Shown: piece by piece, positions 1 to 13,100 of the stretch
How the letters are laid out: every line of letters begins with the position of its first letter
Position numbering within the stretch: the first letter of the stretch is position 1
Assembly (NCBI GenBank): GCA_963691655.1
Contig: OY829328.1
Coordinates: forward strand, 86,680,400 to 86,744,399
Direction: 5' to 3'
DNA length: 64,000 bases
DNA from: Toxonevra muliebris
Taxonomy: Eukaryota > Arthropoda > Insecta > Diptera > Pallopteridae
The notes under the pieces: generated by a model
The model's input: the letters and a program-made list of their open reading frames with translations, nothing else
What the model was told of the DNA's origin: nothing
Databases searched by the model: none
Made by a program: the position numbers and the translations under genes

Positions 1-375
1 GAAGCTGGGGTATGTACCACCATATGGCCAGTAGACCTCGGCATAATTTAAGGTACCTAACTTAAAAATCGCTCTTTTTAAATTCTGGCAAAACGAAGCG
101 GTGCTGGAATTTTGGTCAATTTTCTCAGCTTTTTCCACTGTATTGGCCATAATTCGGAAATGGCTACAACGCAGAAGCTGCGGTATATACCACCATATGG
201 CCAGTAGACTTCGGCATAATTCCAGGTACCAAACTTAAAAATCGCTCTTTTTAAATTCTGGCAAAACGAAGCGGTGTTGGAATTTTGGTCAATTTTCTCA
301 GCTCTATCTACTGTATCGGAAAATTTTAATTATTTTGTACTGGTGTTCAATTGTTTAAAATTTGGCAAAAGGGCT
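1..375 (-). repeat. 173-bp satellite, inverted edge copies
   Basis: Reverse-complement copies of the monomer that fills 4187-13622, cut by the window start. The KpnI site GGTACC, the AAATCGCTCTTTTTAAATT segment and the GCTTCTGCG segment all appear, in opposite orientation to the main array. The last piece (about 300-375) is a divergent, internally deleted monomer, as expected at an array edge. The array probably continues to the left of the window. Confidence 0.95.
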
Positions 376-733
376 CAAGAACCAATTCATAACATGTTAT
401 TAAAAAAAAAAAAAAAAAAAAAAACAATATATAAAAGTGTTATTCCTAGATTCGAACCACCAAACTTCCGATTGCAAGGCCAATGACACATACACGAGGC
501 TAACATCTGGCTATGACGTCATGGGAATTTTTACTTACATATTATGTATTCCTTGTTGTGCATAAGATTTGAATCGAAACTAATGACATTTATGTTTACA
601 TATTAGTGTATCAGCATTATATGAAATTTAACATGTACAAAAGAATTAACATTGCACCTCCTGTTAAAATCTGATTGTAACAAAAACAATAACAAAGAAT
701 ATGAAGAATATGCGTGTTTTTGTTGTTTTCCTG
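376..733. repeat. Left arm of large inverted repeat flanking the satellite
   Basis: This segment is the reverse complement of 3897-4186. Matching landmarks are the A-run at 402-424 against the T-run at 4138-4158, and the tRNA-like stretches 436-509 and 4052-4125. Coordinates sum to about 4561 across the pair. The left arm carries about 62 extra bases near 584-646 that the right arm lacks. Together with the satellite this makes a palindrome with arms of about 0.7 kb and a loop of 3.2 kb. Confidence 0.9.
436..509 (-). other. tRNA-like (Pol III) sequence, degenerate, left copy
   Basis: Mirror copy of the tRNA-like sequence at 4052-4125. It has a B-box match (GGTTCGAATCT, 448-458 complement) and an A-box-like TAGCCTCGTGTA 44 bases upstream. 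The acceptor and anticodon stems pair poorly, so it is not a functional tRNA. It could be a SINE head or an old tRNA pseudogene. Confidence 0.35.
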
Positions 734-929
734 ATAGTTGACGAAAATAAGCCATTACAGAGTTTCAAATTTAACATTTTTAATCGTTTTTACTTTGCAC
801 CTCGTTGTGATTCTACATTTTGTAACAGAAATGAAATAAAAGCATTTTTCAAATAAGAAGATTTGTTGTTATGAATGTAAAATATGTACAAGGAGGATAA
901 TTTATTTATAAGTTTATGAAATACATATA

Positions 930-2229
930 CACTGGCGGTCATAAAAGCCGCACCACCCACTAGTTTCAAGAAATTCGTTTGAAATAGGACTTAAACCTGA
1001 TTTTGTTTTAGTGAATGTAATTTTTTTATTTTCGGGAACAAAATGAACAAAATTCCGAAAGAAACATCATACATACACACAAATTTTTTTAGTTTTTAAT
1101 TAAAACAAAAATATGGAAGAAATTTTACATTTTTGAGGATAGATATTAATTAAAAGTATGTAAAAATAAAAATATTTATTATTTTTTGAAGATACATACT
1201 AGGATTGATTTGTTTCATGTTAGAGTCACATGCAAAAGTGTTTAGTTGGATGGTGCTCCTCTCTTAGCCTTTGTTATGGCTGTTATCTTGAATGGCTTAG
1301 AAGATATCATTCGTTATTTTTTTAATACCAAACTGTTTTCAGAACTCCAACAAGGGGTTTTTTATTCTTTGGCATGTTTTGAGCAACTTTCCGTTTCATT
1401 ATATGACAGAGGTGCTCTATCGCGAACCGCGCGAGCTACCTGATCATTCCCGGCAGTAAATTCTAACATCATCGAAAGCATTTTGAATCTCCAAACAAAT
1501 AAGGTATAGTAGGAAAAATCCATTCAAGCCATATGACTTTGTGGAAATTTGACTATTTTCGCTTCACGGTTATCCTTGTATTGCTTTATATCTGATGCGC
1601 ATAAAAAATTTAGTTTAATTTGCCCGATCATATAACTTTTCCCGAGTCTGCCAGAGTTCAATTGCTGTTGTTTTGAGTCCATGCCAGGCGATTTGTTTCC
1701 ATCCAATTCGTCAACAACGACTTTTTGGCTGATCGTCTCCCATACAGACCGAACTTTTGTTTCTTTCTGCGTAAGTTTTCGACATTTTTATTCACGTTGT
1801 AATAGCTCTTTATCTCAGTCCTTATTGTGACTACACTTTTGAATCGATAATTTATGGTTCACTTTCAGGTTATGCCATTTTCTCTCGAATTTGTCTTCCA
1901 TAGTCTTCTTGATCTTTTTGTCCTCTCAAGCGGGTACAAATTGCCTTTTGCTAGATCAGCCCAACAGCAGTCGAATGCAAGAATCAGATTTCTTTAAGTA
2001 TTTAACTTTATGACACTCTTGGATACCTAAGAACAAAAATTTCGACGTTTTGGTGGCGCGACAATTGTTTATACTTTGCAGTTGTTTCACCAAATAAGCG
2101 CAATAAAAAATTTAGCATCCGGCTTAAATACATTCTTAAAACATAAACAAGGGAATCTCCTTTACAAAGGAAGGGAAATTTGGGATTGCAGCAGTATTGC
2201 AAGTGGTGCGGTTTTTGTGACTGCCAGTC
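930..2229. mobile_element. Tc1-like DNA transposon, degenerate
   Basis: A 1,300-bp element with terminal inverted repeats. The left end begins CACTGGCGGTCATAAAAGCC and the right end (2203-2229) is its near reverse complement, GTGCGGTTTTTGTGACTGCC. Both ends abut TA (928-929 and 2230-2231), the target duplicated by Tc1/mariner elements. The interior carries broken transposase sequence on the minus strand. It lies in the loop of the inverted repeat that flanks the satellite. The TIR pair and TA are seen directly; assignment to the Tc1 group is from known family features. Confidence 0.75.
1524..1830 (-). pseudogene. Tc1-type transposase remnant
   Basis: On the minus strand, bases around 1710-1780 read LRRKKQKFGLYGRRSAKKS followed by LLT. 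This resembles the linker of Tc1-type transposases just after the N-terminal DNA-binding domain (a K-GL-GR-A-KK-LLT pattern). The following 1524-1706 segment is open for 60 codons but diverged. No intact DDE catalytic core is readable. A related fragment lies at 3715-3896. Inactive, inside the TIR-bounded element 930-2229. Confidence 0.5.
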
Positions 2230-2326
2230 TAAAATATGAAAAGTTCCAACATTTTAATTAAATATATTCAACTAAAATATTTCAAAATTTTACCTAAATA
2301 TAATCATCTTCTATATCTATCTATAC

Positions 2327-3345
2327 CAGTGGTTCTCAAGTGGTGGGGTGCGCCCTCCTTGGGAGGGGGGGGGGGGCGTAGACAGATTTGAAGGGAGGCG
2401 CGAACGCATTTCAAAAAACAAATATTTGAGTACTCTGTAATGCTATAGTATTTAATCAAATTATTTCTCCTTTCATATTATGTGTAAAAAGCTACATTAT
2501 GCACATTGAAATATCATTTTCAAAAACCTAAACTTCAAATACTTTTTAGAGCCAAAATCCCATTTTTTTTTAACTGTTTGTAAATTTTTGTGACAAAATA
2601 TTAATACTACTATTTATAAAAAATTAAATGGTGAAGTTTTTAACATTAAACGAATGTACTTAAAATACGCATTTATACTCTCATGAAAGGATCTGTCTGG
2701 GAGGCCTGTCGAGAGAAAATTAGAAAGCCTCGTTGCTAGTTTATGACGTGCTTCATGAAGCCAACATGTCAAATCCTTAACGAGGCATGCGTGCCTGGCA
2801 CTGGCTAGGCATTAACACGTAATTTCATGTTTTGATTATAAAAATTTATTTAAAAATACAATTACGCACCCAAAATTATTTTATGAAGAAAAATATTCGT
2901 ATTTAAAAGTGTTTTTATTCTAAAAAAAAACGTCATTCTTATCTCTTTCCCTTTCTTCAATCTTTTTTTAGCCTTTGGTGGGTTTCTTGGCTGGTTTCAG
3001 TTAGATAATGTATGATGCGCTCGATTTATTATAATAATTATTTGGTTAGCTTTTCCTGGTGATTTTCCAACTAAAACCTCACTAAAATTTCACCATTGTA
3101 GTTTTTCTCACAAAGATCAATTTAAATACTAGATAAGTTTACTAGCCTAGCTTATCTTTAACGCATTAACCAGGGCAAATTCCAAACTAGGCAAAAACTT
3201 AATATTTTTCCAGGTAGGTATGATTTAATTAAAAAAAATAATAAGCCAGCATAAAAAATGTTGTGGGAAAATCAAAGTGGGGGAGGCGTGGGCTTACCAT
3301 GAATTCTGAAAGGGGGCGTAGGATGAAAACAGTTGAGAACCACTG
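2327..3345. mobile_element. Non-autonomous hAT-like element
   Basis: A 1,019-bp element bounded by perfect 13-bp inverted repeats, CAGTGGTTCTCAA at the left and TTGAGAACCACTG at the right; this terminus is typical of hAT elements. It sits in a TCTA microsatellite. The flanking 8-mers ATCTATAC and ATCTATCT agree at 6 of 8 bases, and ATCTATAC follows one repeat unit later, consistent with an 8-bp target duplication blurred by slippage. Subterminal G-rich stretches (2360-2375 and 3280-3320) are roughly mirrored. No transposase ORF is visible. Confidence 0.8.
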
Positions 3346-3714
3346 ATCTATCTATACTATTAATAATTTGGTAAAGTTTGGATGTATTATTGGGGTAATC
3401 TCATGAACTACCGGCCGAATTTAAAAATTTTAGCAGTATGGTGATGGTGGGGTTCGCCGTTTGAACATAGGCTATATTTTATTTCAATAAAACAAGTGGG
3501 TGTGGCACCTCCCATACAAAATAAATGCTTGAAGTGGCATAACTTAGGAATTATAAGAGATGCATTAAAATAATGTATGAAAGGATTGTAGATCTCATTG
3601 TTTGCCACATAAAAGTTACCTGCGGCATATCTCGCATTTGTTTTTGCACAAACACAAAATAGAACAGAATGCGTGAGAGTTTGAGAGCTTTCTGTTTTAT
3701 ATTCTTTTTCATTT
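3346..3714. other. Non-coding stretch without a recognised element
   Basis: No splice-bounded exon or TIR pair is seen. Short open frames (for example 3408-3608 on the minus strand) have no recognisable domain. The composition is slightly less AT-rich than its neighbours, so an old transposon remnant is possible. Confidence 0.3.
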
Positions 3715-3896
3715 GCATGAATGTAACTACATATTACTAATTCTACTAGAATCGAGAAAAAATTATATGATCTGGCAAATTAAACTCAATTTTTTGTGTG
3801 CATTTAATCTTCGGTACGTGCGTCGCTCAGATATAGAGTAATGCAAGGATATCTAGCGAAAATAGTAAAATTCCCACAAAGTCATATGGCGTTATA
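3715..3896 (+). mobile_element. Fragment of the same Tc1-like family
   Basis: The reverse complement of this segment aligns with about 1510-1650 of the element at 930-2229. It shares CATATGACTTTGTGG, the CTATTTTCGCT stretch and the GATCATATAA block, with small indels. It directly abuts the right arm of the satellite-flanking inverted repeat at 3897, so this junction marks where the symmetry ends. Confidence 0.6.
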
Positions 3897-4186
3897 GGAA
3901 AACAACAAAAACACGCATATTCTTCATATTCTTTGTTATTGTTTTTGTTACAATCAGATTTTAACAGGAGGTGCAATGTTGTTTCGATTCAAATCTTATG
4001 CACAACAAGGAATACATAATATGTAAGTAAAAATTCCCATGACGTCATAGCCAGATGTTAGCCTCGTGTATGTGTCATTGGCCTTGCAATCGGAAGTTTG
4101 GTGGTTCGAATCTAGGAATAACACTTTTATATATTGTTTTTTTTTTTTTTTTTTTTTTAATAACATGTTATGAATTGGTTCTTGAG
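3897..4186. repeat. Right arm of large inverted repeat flanking the satellite
   Basis: Reverse complement of 376-733 with one 62-base gap. It contains the tRNA-like sequence at 4052-4125 and a T-run of about 21 bases at 4138-4158, then passes into a truncated satellite monomer at about 4187. Confidence 0.9.
4052..4125 (+). other. tRNA-like (Pol III) sequence, degenerate, right copy
   Basis: The B box GGTTCGAATCT (4103-4113) matches the consensus at 10 of 11 positions. An A-box-like TAGCCTCGTGTA starts at 4059, exactly 44 bases upstream, the spacing of a tRNA without intron. The predicted anticodon loop CTTGCAA (4083-4089) has U33 and purine 37 and would read TGC (Ala). A T-run follows at 4138. 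The T stem pairs only 3 of 5 bases and the acceptor stem is lost. A tRNA pseudogene or SINE head fits; a working tRNA does not. Confidence 0.4.
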
Positions 4187-7100
4187 CCCTTTTGCCAAAT
4201 TTTAAACAATTGAACACCAGTACAAAATAATTAAAATTTTCCGATACAGTAGATAGAGCTGAGAAAATTGACCAAAATTCCAACACCGCTTCGTTTTGCC
4301 AGAATTTAAAAAGAGCGATTTTTAAGTTTGGTACCTGGAATTATGCCGAAGTCTACTGGCCATATGGTGGTATATACCGCAGCTTCTGCGTTGTAGCCAT
4401 TTCCGAATTATGGCCAATACAGTGGAAAAAGCTGAGAAAATTGACCAAAATTCCAGCACCGCTTCGTTTTGCCAGAATTTAAAAAGAGCGATTTTTAAGT
4501 TAGGTACCTTAAATTATGCCGAGGTCTCCTGGCCATATGGTGGTATATACAGCAGCTTCTGCGTTGTAGCCATTTCCGAATTATGGCCAATACAGTGGAA
4601 AAAGCTGAGAAAATTGTCCAAAATTCCAGCACCGCTTAGTTTTGCCAGAATTTAAAAAGACCGATTTTTAAGTTAGGTACCTGGAATCATGCCGAGGTCT
4701 CCTGGCCATATGGTGGTATATACCGCAGCTTCTGCGTTGTAGCCATTTCCGAATTATGGTCAATACAGTGGAAAAAGCTGAGAAAATTGTCCAAAATTCC
4801 AGCACCGCTTAGTTTTGCCAGAATTTAAAAAGACCGATTATTAAGTTAGGTACCTGGAATCATGCCGAGGTCTCCTGGCCATATGGTGGTATATACAGCA
4901 GCTTCTGCGTTGTAGCCATTTCCGAATTATGGCCAATACAGTGGAAAAAGCTGAGAAAATTGACCAAAATTCCAGCACCGCTTAGTTTTGCCAGAATTTA
5001 AAAAGACCGATTTTTAAGTTAGGTACCTGGAATCATGCCGAGGTCTCCTGGCCATATGGTGGTATATACCGCAGCTTCTGCGTTGTAGCCATTTCCGAAT
5101 TATGGCCAATACAGTGGAAAAAGCTGAGAAAATTGACCAAAATTCCAGCACCGCTTCGTTTTGCCAGAATTTAAAAAGAGCGATTTTTAAGTTAGGTACC
5201 TGGAATTATGTCGAGGTCTGCTGGCCATGTGGTGGTATATACCCCAGCTTCTGCGTTGTAGCCATTTCCGAATTATGGTCAATACAGTGGAAAAAGCTGA
5301 GAAAATTGACCAAAATTCCAGCACCGCTTCGTTTTGCCAGAATTTAAAAAGAGCGATTTTTAAGTTTGGTACCTGGAATCATGGCGAGGTCTACTGGCCA
5401 TGTGGTGGTATATACCGCAGCTTCTGCGTTGTAGCCATTTCCGAATTATGGTCAATACAGTGGAAAAAGCTGAGAAAATTGACCAAAATTCCAGCACCGC
5501 TTCGTTTTGCCAGAATTTAAAAAGAGCGATTTTTAAGTTAGGTACCTGGAATCATGGCGAGGTCTGCTGGCCATATGGTGGTATATACCGCAGCTTCTGC
5601 GTTGTAGCCATTTCCGAATTATGGCCAATACAGTGGAAAAAGCTGAGAAAATTGACCAAAATTCCAGCACCGCTTCGTTTTGCCAGAATTTAAAAAGAGC
5701 GATTTTTAAGTTTGGTACCTGGAATCATGGCGAGGTCTACTGGCCATGTGGTGGTATATACCGCAGCTTCTGCGTTGTAGCCATTTCCGAATTATGGCCA
5801 ATACAGTGGAAAAAGCTGAGAAAATTGACCAAAATTCCAGCACCGCTTCGTTTTGCCAGAATTTAAAAAGAGCGATTTTTAAGTTAGGTACCTTAAATTA
5901 TGCCGAGGTCTACTGGCCATGTGGTGGTATATACCGCAGCTTCTGCGTTGTAGCCATTTCCGAATTATGGTCAATACAGTGGAAAAAGCTGAGAAAATTT
6001 ACCAAAATTCCAGCACCGCTTCGTTTTGCCAGAATTTAAAAAGAGCGATTTTTAAGTTAGGTACCTTAAATTATGCCGAGCTCTACTGGCCATATGGTGG
6101 TATATACCGCAGCTTCTGCGTTGTAGCCATTTCCGAATTATGGTCAATACAGTGGAAAAAGCTGAGAAAATTGACCAAAATTCCAGCACCGCTTCGTTTT
6201 GCCAGAATTTAAAAAAAGCGATTTTTAAATTAGGTACCTGGAGTTATGCCGAGGTCTACTGGCCATGTGGTGGTATATGCCGCAGCTTCTGCGTTGTAGC
6301 CATTTCCGAATTATGGTCAATACAGTGGAAAAAGCTGAGAAAATTTACCAAAATTCCAGCACCGCTTCGTTTTGCCAGAATTTAAAAAGAGCGATTTTTA
6401 AGTTTGGTACCTGGAATCATGGCGAGGTCTCCTGGCCATATGGTGGTATATACCGCAGCTTCTGCGTTGTAGCCATTTCCGAATTATGGCCAATACAGTG
6501 GAAAAAGCTGAGAAAATTGACCAAAATTCCAGCACCGCTTCGTTTTGCCAGAATTTAAAAAGAGCGATTTTTAAGTTAGGTACCTTAAATTATGCCGAGG
6601 TCTACTGGCCATGTGGTGGTATATACCGCAGCTTCTGCGTTGTAGCCATTTCCGAATTATGGTCAATACAGTGGAAAAAGCTGAGAAAATTGACCAAAAT
6701 TCCAGCACCGCTTCGTTTTGCCAGAATTTAAAAAGAGCGATTTTTAAGTTTGGTACCTGGAATCATGGCGAGGTCTACTGGCCATGTGGTGGTATATACC
6801 GCAGCTTCTGCGTTGTAGCCATTTCCGAATTATGGTCAATACAGTGGAAAAAGCTGAGAAAATTGACCAAAATTCCAGCACCGCTTCGTTTTGCCAGAAT
6901 TTAAAAAGAGCGATTTTTAAGTTTGGTACCTGGAATCATGGCGAGGTCTACTGGCCATGTGGTGGTATATACCGCAGCTTCTGCGTTGTAGCCATTTCCG
7001 AATTATGGCCAATGCAGTGGAAAAAGCTGAGAAAATTGACCAAAATTCCAGCACCGCTTCGTTTTGCCAGAATTTAAAAAGAGCGATTTTTAAGTTAGGT

Positions 7101-10100
7101 ACCTTAAATTATGCCGAGGTCTACTGGCCATGTGGTGGTATATACCGCAGCTTCTGCGTTGTAGCCATTTCCGAATTATGGTCAATACAGTGGAAAAAGC
7201 TGAGAAAATTTACCAAAATTCCAGCACCGCTTCGTTTTGCCAGAATTTAAAAAGAGCGATTTTTAAGTTAGGTACCTTAAATTATGCCGAGCTCTACTGG
7301 CCATATGGTGGTATATACCGCAGCTTCTGCGTTGTAGCCATTTCCGAATTATGGTCAATACAGTGGAAAAAGCTGAGAAAATTGACCAAAATTCCAGCAC
7401 CGCTTCGTTTTGCCAGAATTTAAAAAAAGCGATTTTTAAATTAGGTACCTGGAGTTATGCCGAGGTCTACTGGCCATGTGGTGGTATATGCCGCAGCTTC
7501 TGCGTTGTAGCCATTTCCGAATTATGGTCAATACAGTGGAAAAAGCTGAGAAAATTTACCAAAATTCCAGCACCGCTTCGTTTTGCCAGAATTTAAAAAG
7601 AGCGATTTTTAAGTTTGGTACCTGGAATCATGGCGAGGTCTCCTGGCCATATGGTGGTATATACCGCAGCTTCTGCGTTGTAGCCATTTCCGAATTATGG
7701 CCAATACAGTGGAAAAAGCTGAGAAAATTGACCAAAATTCCAGCACCGCTTCGTTTTGCCAGAATTTAAAAAGAGCGATTTTTAAGTTAGGTACCTTAAA
7801 TTATGCCGAGGTCTACTGGCCATGTGGTGGTATATACCCCAGCTTCTGCGTTGTAGCCATTTCCGAATTATGGTCAATACAGTGGAAAAAGCTGAGAAAA
7901 TTGACCAAAATTCCAGCACCGCTTCGTTTTGCCAGAATTTAAAAAGAGCGATTTTTAAGTTTGGTACCTGGAATCATGGCGAGGTCTACTGGCCATGTGG
8001 TGGTATATACCGCAGCTTCTGCGTTGTAGCCATTTCCGAATTATGGTCAATACAGTGGAAAAAGCTGAGAAAATTGACCAAAATTCCAGCACCGCTTCGT
8101 TTTGCCAGAATTTAAAAAGAGCGATTTTTAAGTTAGGTACCTGGAATCATGGCGAGGTCTGCTGGCCATATGGTGGTATATACCGCAGCTTCTGCGTTGT
8201 AGCCATTTCCGAATTATGGCCAATACAGTGGAAAAAGCTGAGAAAATTGACCAAAATTCCAGCACCGCTTCGTTTTGCCAGAATTTAAAAAGAGCGATTT
8301 TTAAGTTTGGTACCTGGAATCATGGCGAGGTCTACTGGCCATGTGGTGGTATATACCGCAGCTTCTGCGTTGTAGCCATTTCCGAATTATGGCCAATACA
8401 GTGGAAAAAGCTGAGAAAATTGACCAAAATTCCAGCACCGCTTCGTTTTGCCAGAATTTAAAAAGAGCGATTTTTAAGTTAGGTACCTTAAATTATGCCG
8501 AGGTCTACTGGCCATGTGGTGGTATATACCGCAGCTTCTGCGTTGTAGCCATTTCCGAATTATGGTCAATACAGTGGAAAAAGCTGAGAAAATTTACCAA
8601 AATTCCAGCACCGCTTCGTTTTGCCAGAATTTAAAAAGAGCGATTTTTAAGTTAGGTACCTTAAATTATGCCGAGCTCTACTGGCCATATGGTGGTATAT
8701 ACCGCAGCTTCTGCGTTGTAGCCATTTCCGAATTATGGTCAATACAGTGGAAAAAGCTGAGAAAATTGACCAAAATTCCAGCACCGCTTCGTTTTGCCAG
8801 AATTTAAAAAAAGCGATTTTTAAATTAGGTACCTGGAGTTATGCCGAGGTCTACTGGCCATGTGGTGGTATATGCCGCAGCTTCTGCGTTGTAGCCATTT
8901 CCGAATTATGGTCAATACAGTGGAAAAAGCTGAGAAAATTTACCAAAATTCCAGCACCGCTTCGTTTTGCCAGAATTTAAAAAGAGCGATTTTTAAGTTA
9001 GGTACCTGGAATCATGGCGAGGTCTGCTGGCCATATGGTGGTATATACCGCAGCTTCTGCGTTGTAGCCATTTCCGAATTATGGCCAATACAGTGGAAAA
9101 AGCTGAGAAAATTGACCAAAATTCCAGCACCGCTTCGTTTTGCCAGAATTTAAAAAGAGCGATTTTTAAGTTTGGTACCTGGAATCATGGCGAGGTCTAC
9201 TGGCCATGTGGTGGTATATACCGCAGCTTCTGCGTTGTAGCCATTTCCGAATTATGGCCAATACAGTGGAAAAAGCTGAGAAAATTGACCAAAATTCCAG
9301 CACCGCTTCGTTTTGCCAGAATTTAAAAAGAGCGATTTTTAAGTTAGGTACCTTAAATTATGCCGAGGTCTACTGGCCATGTGGTGGTATATACCGCAGC
9401 TTCTGCGTTGTAGCCATTTCCGAATTATGGCCAATACAGTGGAAAAAGCTGAGAAAATTGACCAAAATTCCAGCACCGCTTCGTTTTGCCAGAATTTAAA
9501 AAGAGCGATTTTTAAATTAGGTACCTGGAATTATGCCGAGGTCTACTGGCCATGTGGTGGTATATACCGCAGCTTCTGCGTTGTAGCCATTTCCGAATTA
9601 TGGCCAATACAGTGGAAAAAGCTGAGAAAATTGACCAAAATTCCAGCACCGCTTCGTTCTGCCAGAATTTAAAAAGAGCGATTTTTAAGTTAGGTACCTT
9701 AAATTATGCCGAGGTCTACTGGCCATGTGGTGGTATATACCGCAGCTTCTGCGTTGTAGCCATTTCCGAATTATGGCCAATACAGTGGAAAAAGCTGAGA
9801 AAATTGACCAAAATTCCAGCACCGCTTCGTTTTGCCAGAATTTAAAAAGAGCGATTTTTAAGTTAGGTACCTTAAATTATGCCGAGGTCTACTGGCCATG
9901 TGGTGGTATATACCGCAGCTTCTGCGTTGTAGCCATTTCCGAATTATGGCCAATACAGTGGAAAAAGCTGAGAAAATTGACCAAAATTCCAGCACCGCTT
10001 CGTTTTGCCAGAATTTAAAAAGAGCGATTTTTATGTTAGGTACCTTAAATTATGCCGAGGTCTACTGGCCATGTGGTGGTATATACCGCAGCTTCTGCGT

Positions 10101-13100
10101 TGTAGCCATTTCCGAATTATGGTCAATACAGTGGAAAAAGCTGAGAAAATTGACCAAAATTCCAGCACCGCTTCGTTTTGCCAGAATTTAAAAAGAGCGA
10201 TTTTTAAATTAGGTACCTGGAATTATGCCGAGGTCTCCTGGCCATATGGTGGTATATACCGCAGCTTCTGCGTTGTAGCCATTTCCGAATTATGGCCAAT
10301 ACAGTGGAAAAAGCTGAGAAAATTGACCAAAATTCCAGCACCGCTTCGTTTTGCCAGAATTTAAAAAGAGCGATTTTTAAATTAGGTACCTGGGATTATG
10401 CCGAGGTCTACTGGCCATGTGGTGGTATATACCGCAGCTTCTGCGTTGTAGCCATTTCCGAATTATGGTCAATACAGTGGAAAAAGCTGAGAAAATTGAC
10501 CAAAATTCCAGCACCGCTTCGTTTTGCCAGAATTTAAAAAGAGCGATTTTTAAGTTAGGTACCTGGAATCATGGCGAGGTCTGCTGGCCATATGGTGGTA
10601 TATACCGCAGCTTCTGCGTTGTAGCCATTTCCGAATTATGGCCAATACAGTGGAAAAAGCTGAGAAAATTGTCCAAAATTCCAGCACCGCTTCGTTTTGC
10701 CAGAATTTAAAAAGAGCGATTTTTAAGTTAGGTACCTGGAATCATGGCGAGGTCTGCTGGCCATATGGTGGTATATACCGCAGCTTCTGCGTTGTAGCCA
10801 TTTCCGAATTATGGCCAATACAGTGGAAAAAGCTGAGAAAATTGTCCAAAATTCCAGCACCGCTTCGTTTTGCCAGAATTTAAAAAGAGCGATTTTTAAG
10901 TTTGGTACCTGGAATTATGCCGAACTCTACTGGCCATATGGTGGTATATACCGCAGCTTCTGCGTTGTAGCCATTTCCGAATTATGGCCAATACAGTGGA
11001 AAAAGCTGAGAAAATTGTCCAAAATTCCAGCACCGCTTCGTTTTGCCAGAATTTAAAAAGAGCGATTTTTAAGTTAGGTACCTGGAATCATGGCGAGGTC
11101 TCCTGGCCATATGGTGGTATATACCGCAGCTTCTGCGTTGTAGCCATTTCCGAATTATGGTCAATACAGTGGAAAAAGCTGAGAAAATTTACCAAAATTC
11201 CAGCACCGCTTCGTTTTGCCAGAATTTAAAAAGAGCGATTTTTAAGTTAGGTACCTTAAATTATGCCGAGCTCTACTGGCCATATGGTGGTATATACCGC
11301 AGCTTCTGCGTTGTAGCCATTTCCGAATTATGGCCAATACAGTGGAAAAAGCTGAGAAAATTGACCAAAATTCCAGCACCGCTTAGTTTTGCCAGAATTT
11401 AAAAAGACCGATTTTTAAGTTAGGTACCTGGAATCATGCCGAGGTCTCCTGGCCATATGGTGGTATATACCGCAGCTTCTGCGTTGTAGCCATTTCCGAA
11501 TTATGGTCAATACAGTGGAAAAAGCTGAGAAAATTGACCAAAATTCCAGCACCGCTTCGTTTTGCCAGAATTTAAAAAGAGCGATTTTTAAGTTAGGTAC
11601 CTGGAATCATGGCGAGGTCTGCTGGCCATATGGTGGTATATACCGCAGCTTCTGCGTTGTAGCCATTTCCGAATTATGGTCAATACAGTGGAAAAAGCTG
11701 AGAAAATTGACCAAAATTCCAGCACCGCTTCGTTTTGCCAGAATTTAAAAAGAGCGATTTTTAAATTAGGTACCTGGAATTATGCCGAGGTCTCCTGGCC
11801 ATATGGTGGTATATACCGCAGCTTCTGCGTTGTAGCCATTTCCGAATTATGGTCAATACAGTGGAAAAAGCTGAGAAAATTGACCAAAATTCCAGCACCG
11901 CTTCGTTTTGCCAGAATTTAAAAAGAGCGATTTTTAAGTTTGGTACCTGGAGTTATGCCGAGGTCTACTGGCCATATGGTGGTATATACCGCAGCTTCTG
12001 CGTTGTAGCCATTTCCGAATTATGGTCAATACAGTGGAAAAAGCTGAGAAAATTGACCAAAATTCCAGCACCGCTTCGTTTTGCCAGAATTTAAAAAGAG
12101 CGATTTTTAAATTAGGTACCTGGAATTATGCCGAGGTCTCCTGGCCATATGGTGGTATATACCGCAGCTTCTGCGTTGTAGCCATTTCCGAATTATGGTC
12201 AATACAGTGGAAAAAGCTGAGAAAATTGACCAAAATTCCAGCACCGCTTAGTTTTGCCAGAATTTAAAAAGACCGATTTTTAAGTTAGGTACCTGGAATC
12301 ATGCCGAGGTCTCCTGGCCATATGGTGGTATATACCGCAGCTTCTGCGTTGTAGCAATTTCCGAATTATGGTCAATACAGTGGAAAAAGCTGAGAAAATT
12401 GACCAAAATTCCAGCACCGCTTCGTTTTGCCAGAATTTAAAAAGAGCGATTTTTAAGTTAGGTACCTGGAATCATGGCGAGGTCTGCTGGCCATATGGTG
12501 GTATATACCGCAGCTTCTGCGTTGTAGCCATTTCCGAATTATTGTCAATACAGTGGAAAAAGCTGAGAAAATTGACCAAAATTCCAGCACCGCTTCGTTT
12601 TGCCAGAATTTAAAAAGAGCGATTTTTAAGTTAGGTACCTGGAATCATGCCGAGGTCTCCTGGCCATATGGTGGTATATACCGCAGCTTCTGCGTTGTAG
12701 CCATTTCCGAATTATGGTCAATACAGTGGAAAAAGCTGAGAAAATTGACCAAAATTCCAGCACCGCTTCGTTTTGCCAGAATTTAAAAAGAGCGATTTTT
12801 AAGTTTGGTACCTGGAATTATGCCGAACTCTACTGGCCATATGGTGGTATATACCGCAGCTTCTGCGTTGTAGCCATTTCCGAATTATGGTCAATACAGT
12901 GGAAAAAGCTGAGAAAATTGACCAAAATTCCAGCACCGCTTAGTTTTGCCAGAATTTAAAAAGACCGATTTTTAAGTTAGGTACCTGGAATCATGCCGAG
13001 GTCTCCTGGCCATATGGTGGTATATACCGCAGCTTCTGCGTTGTAGCAATTTCCGAATTATGGCCAATACAGTGGAAAAAGCTGAGAAAATTGACCAAAA

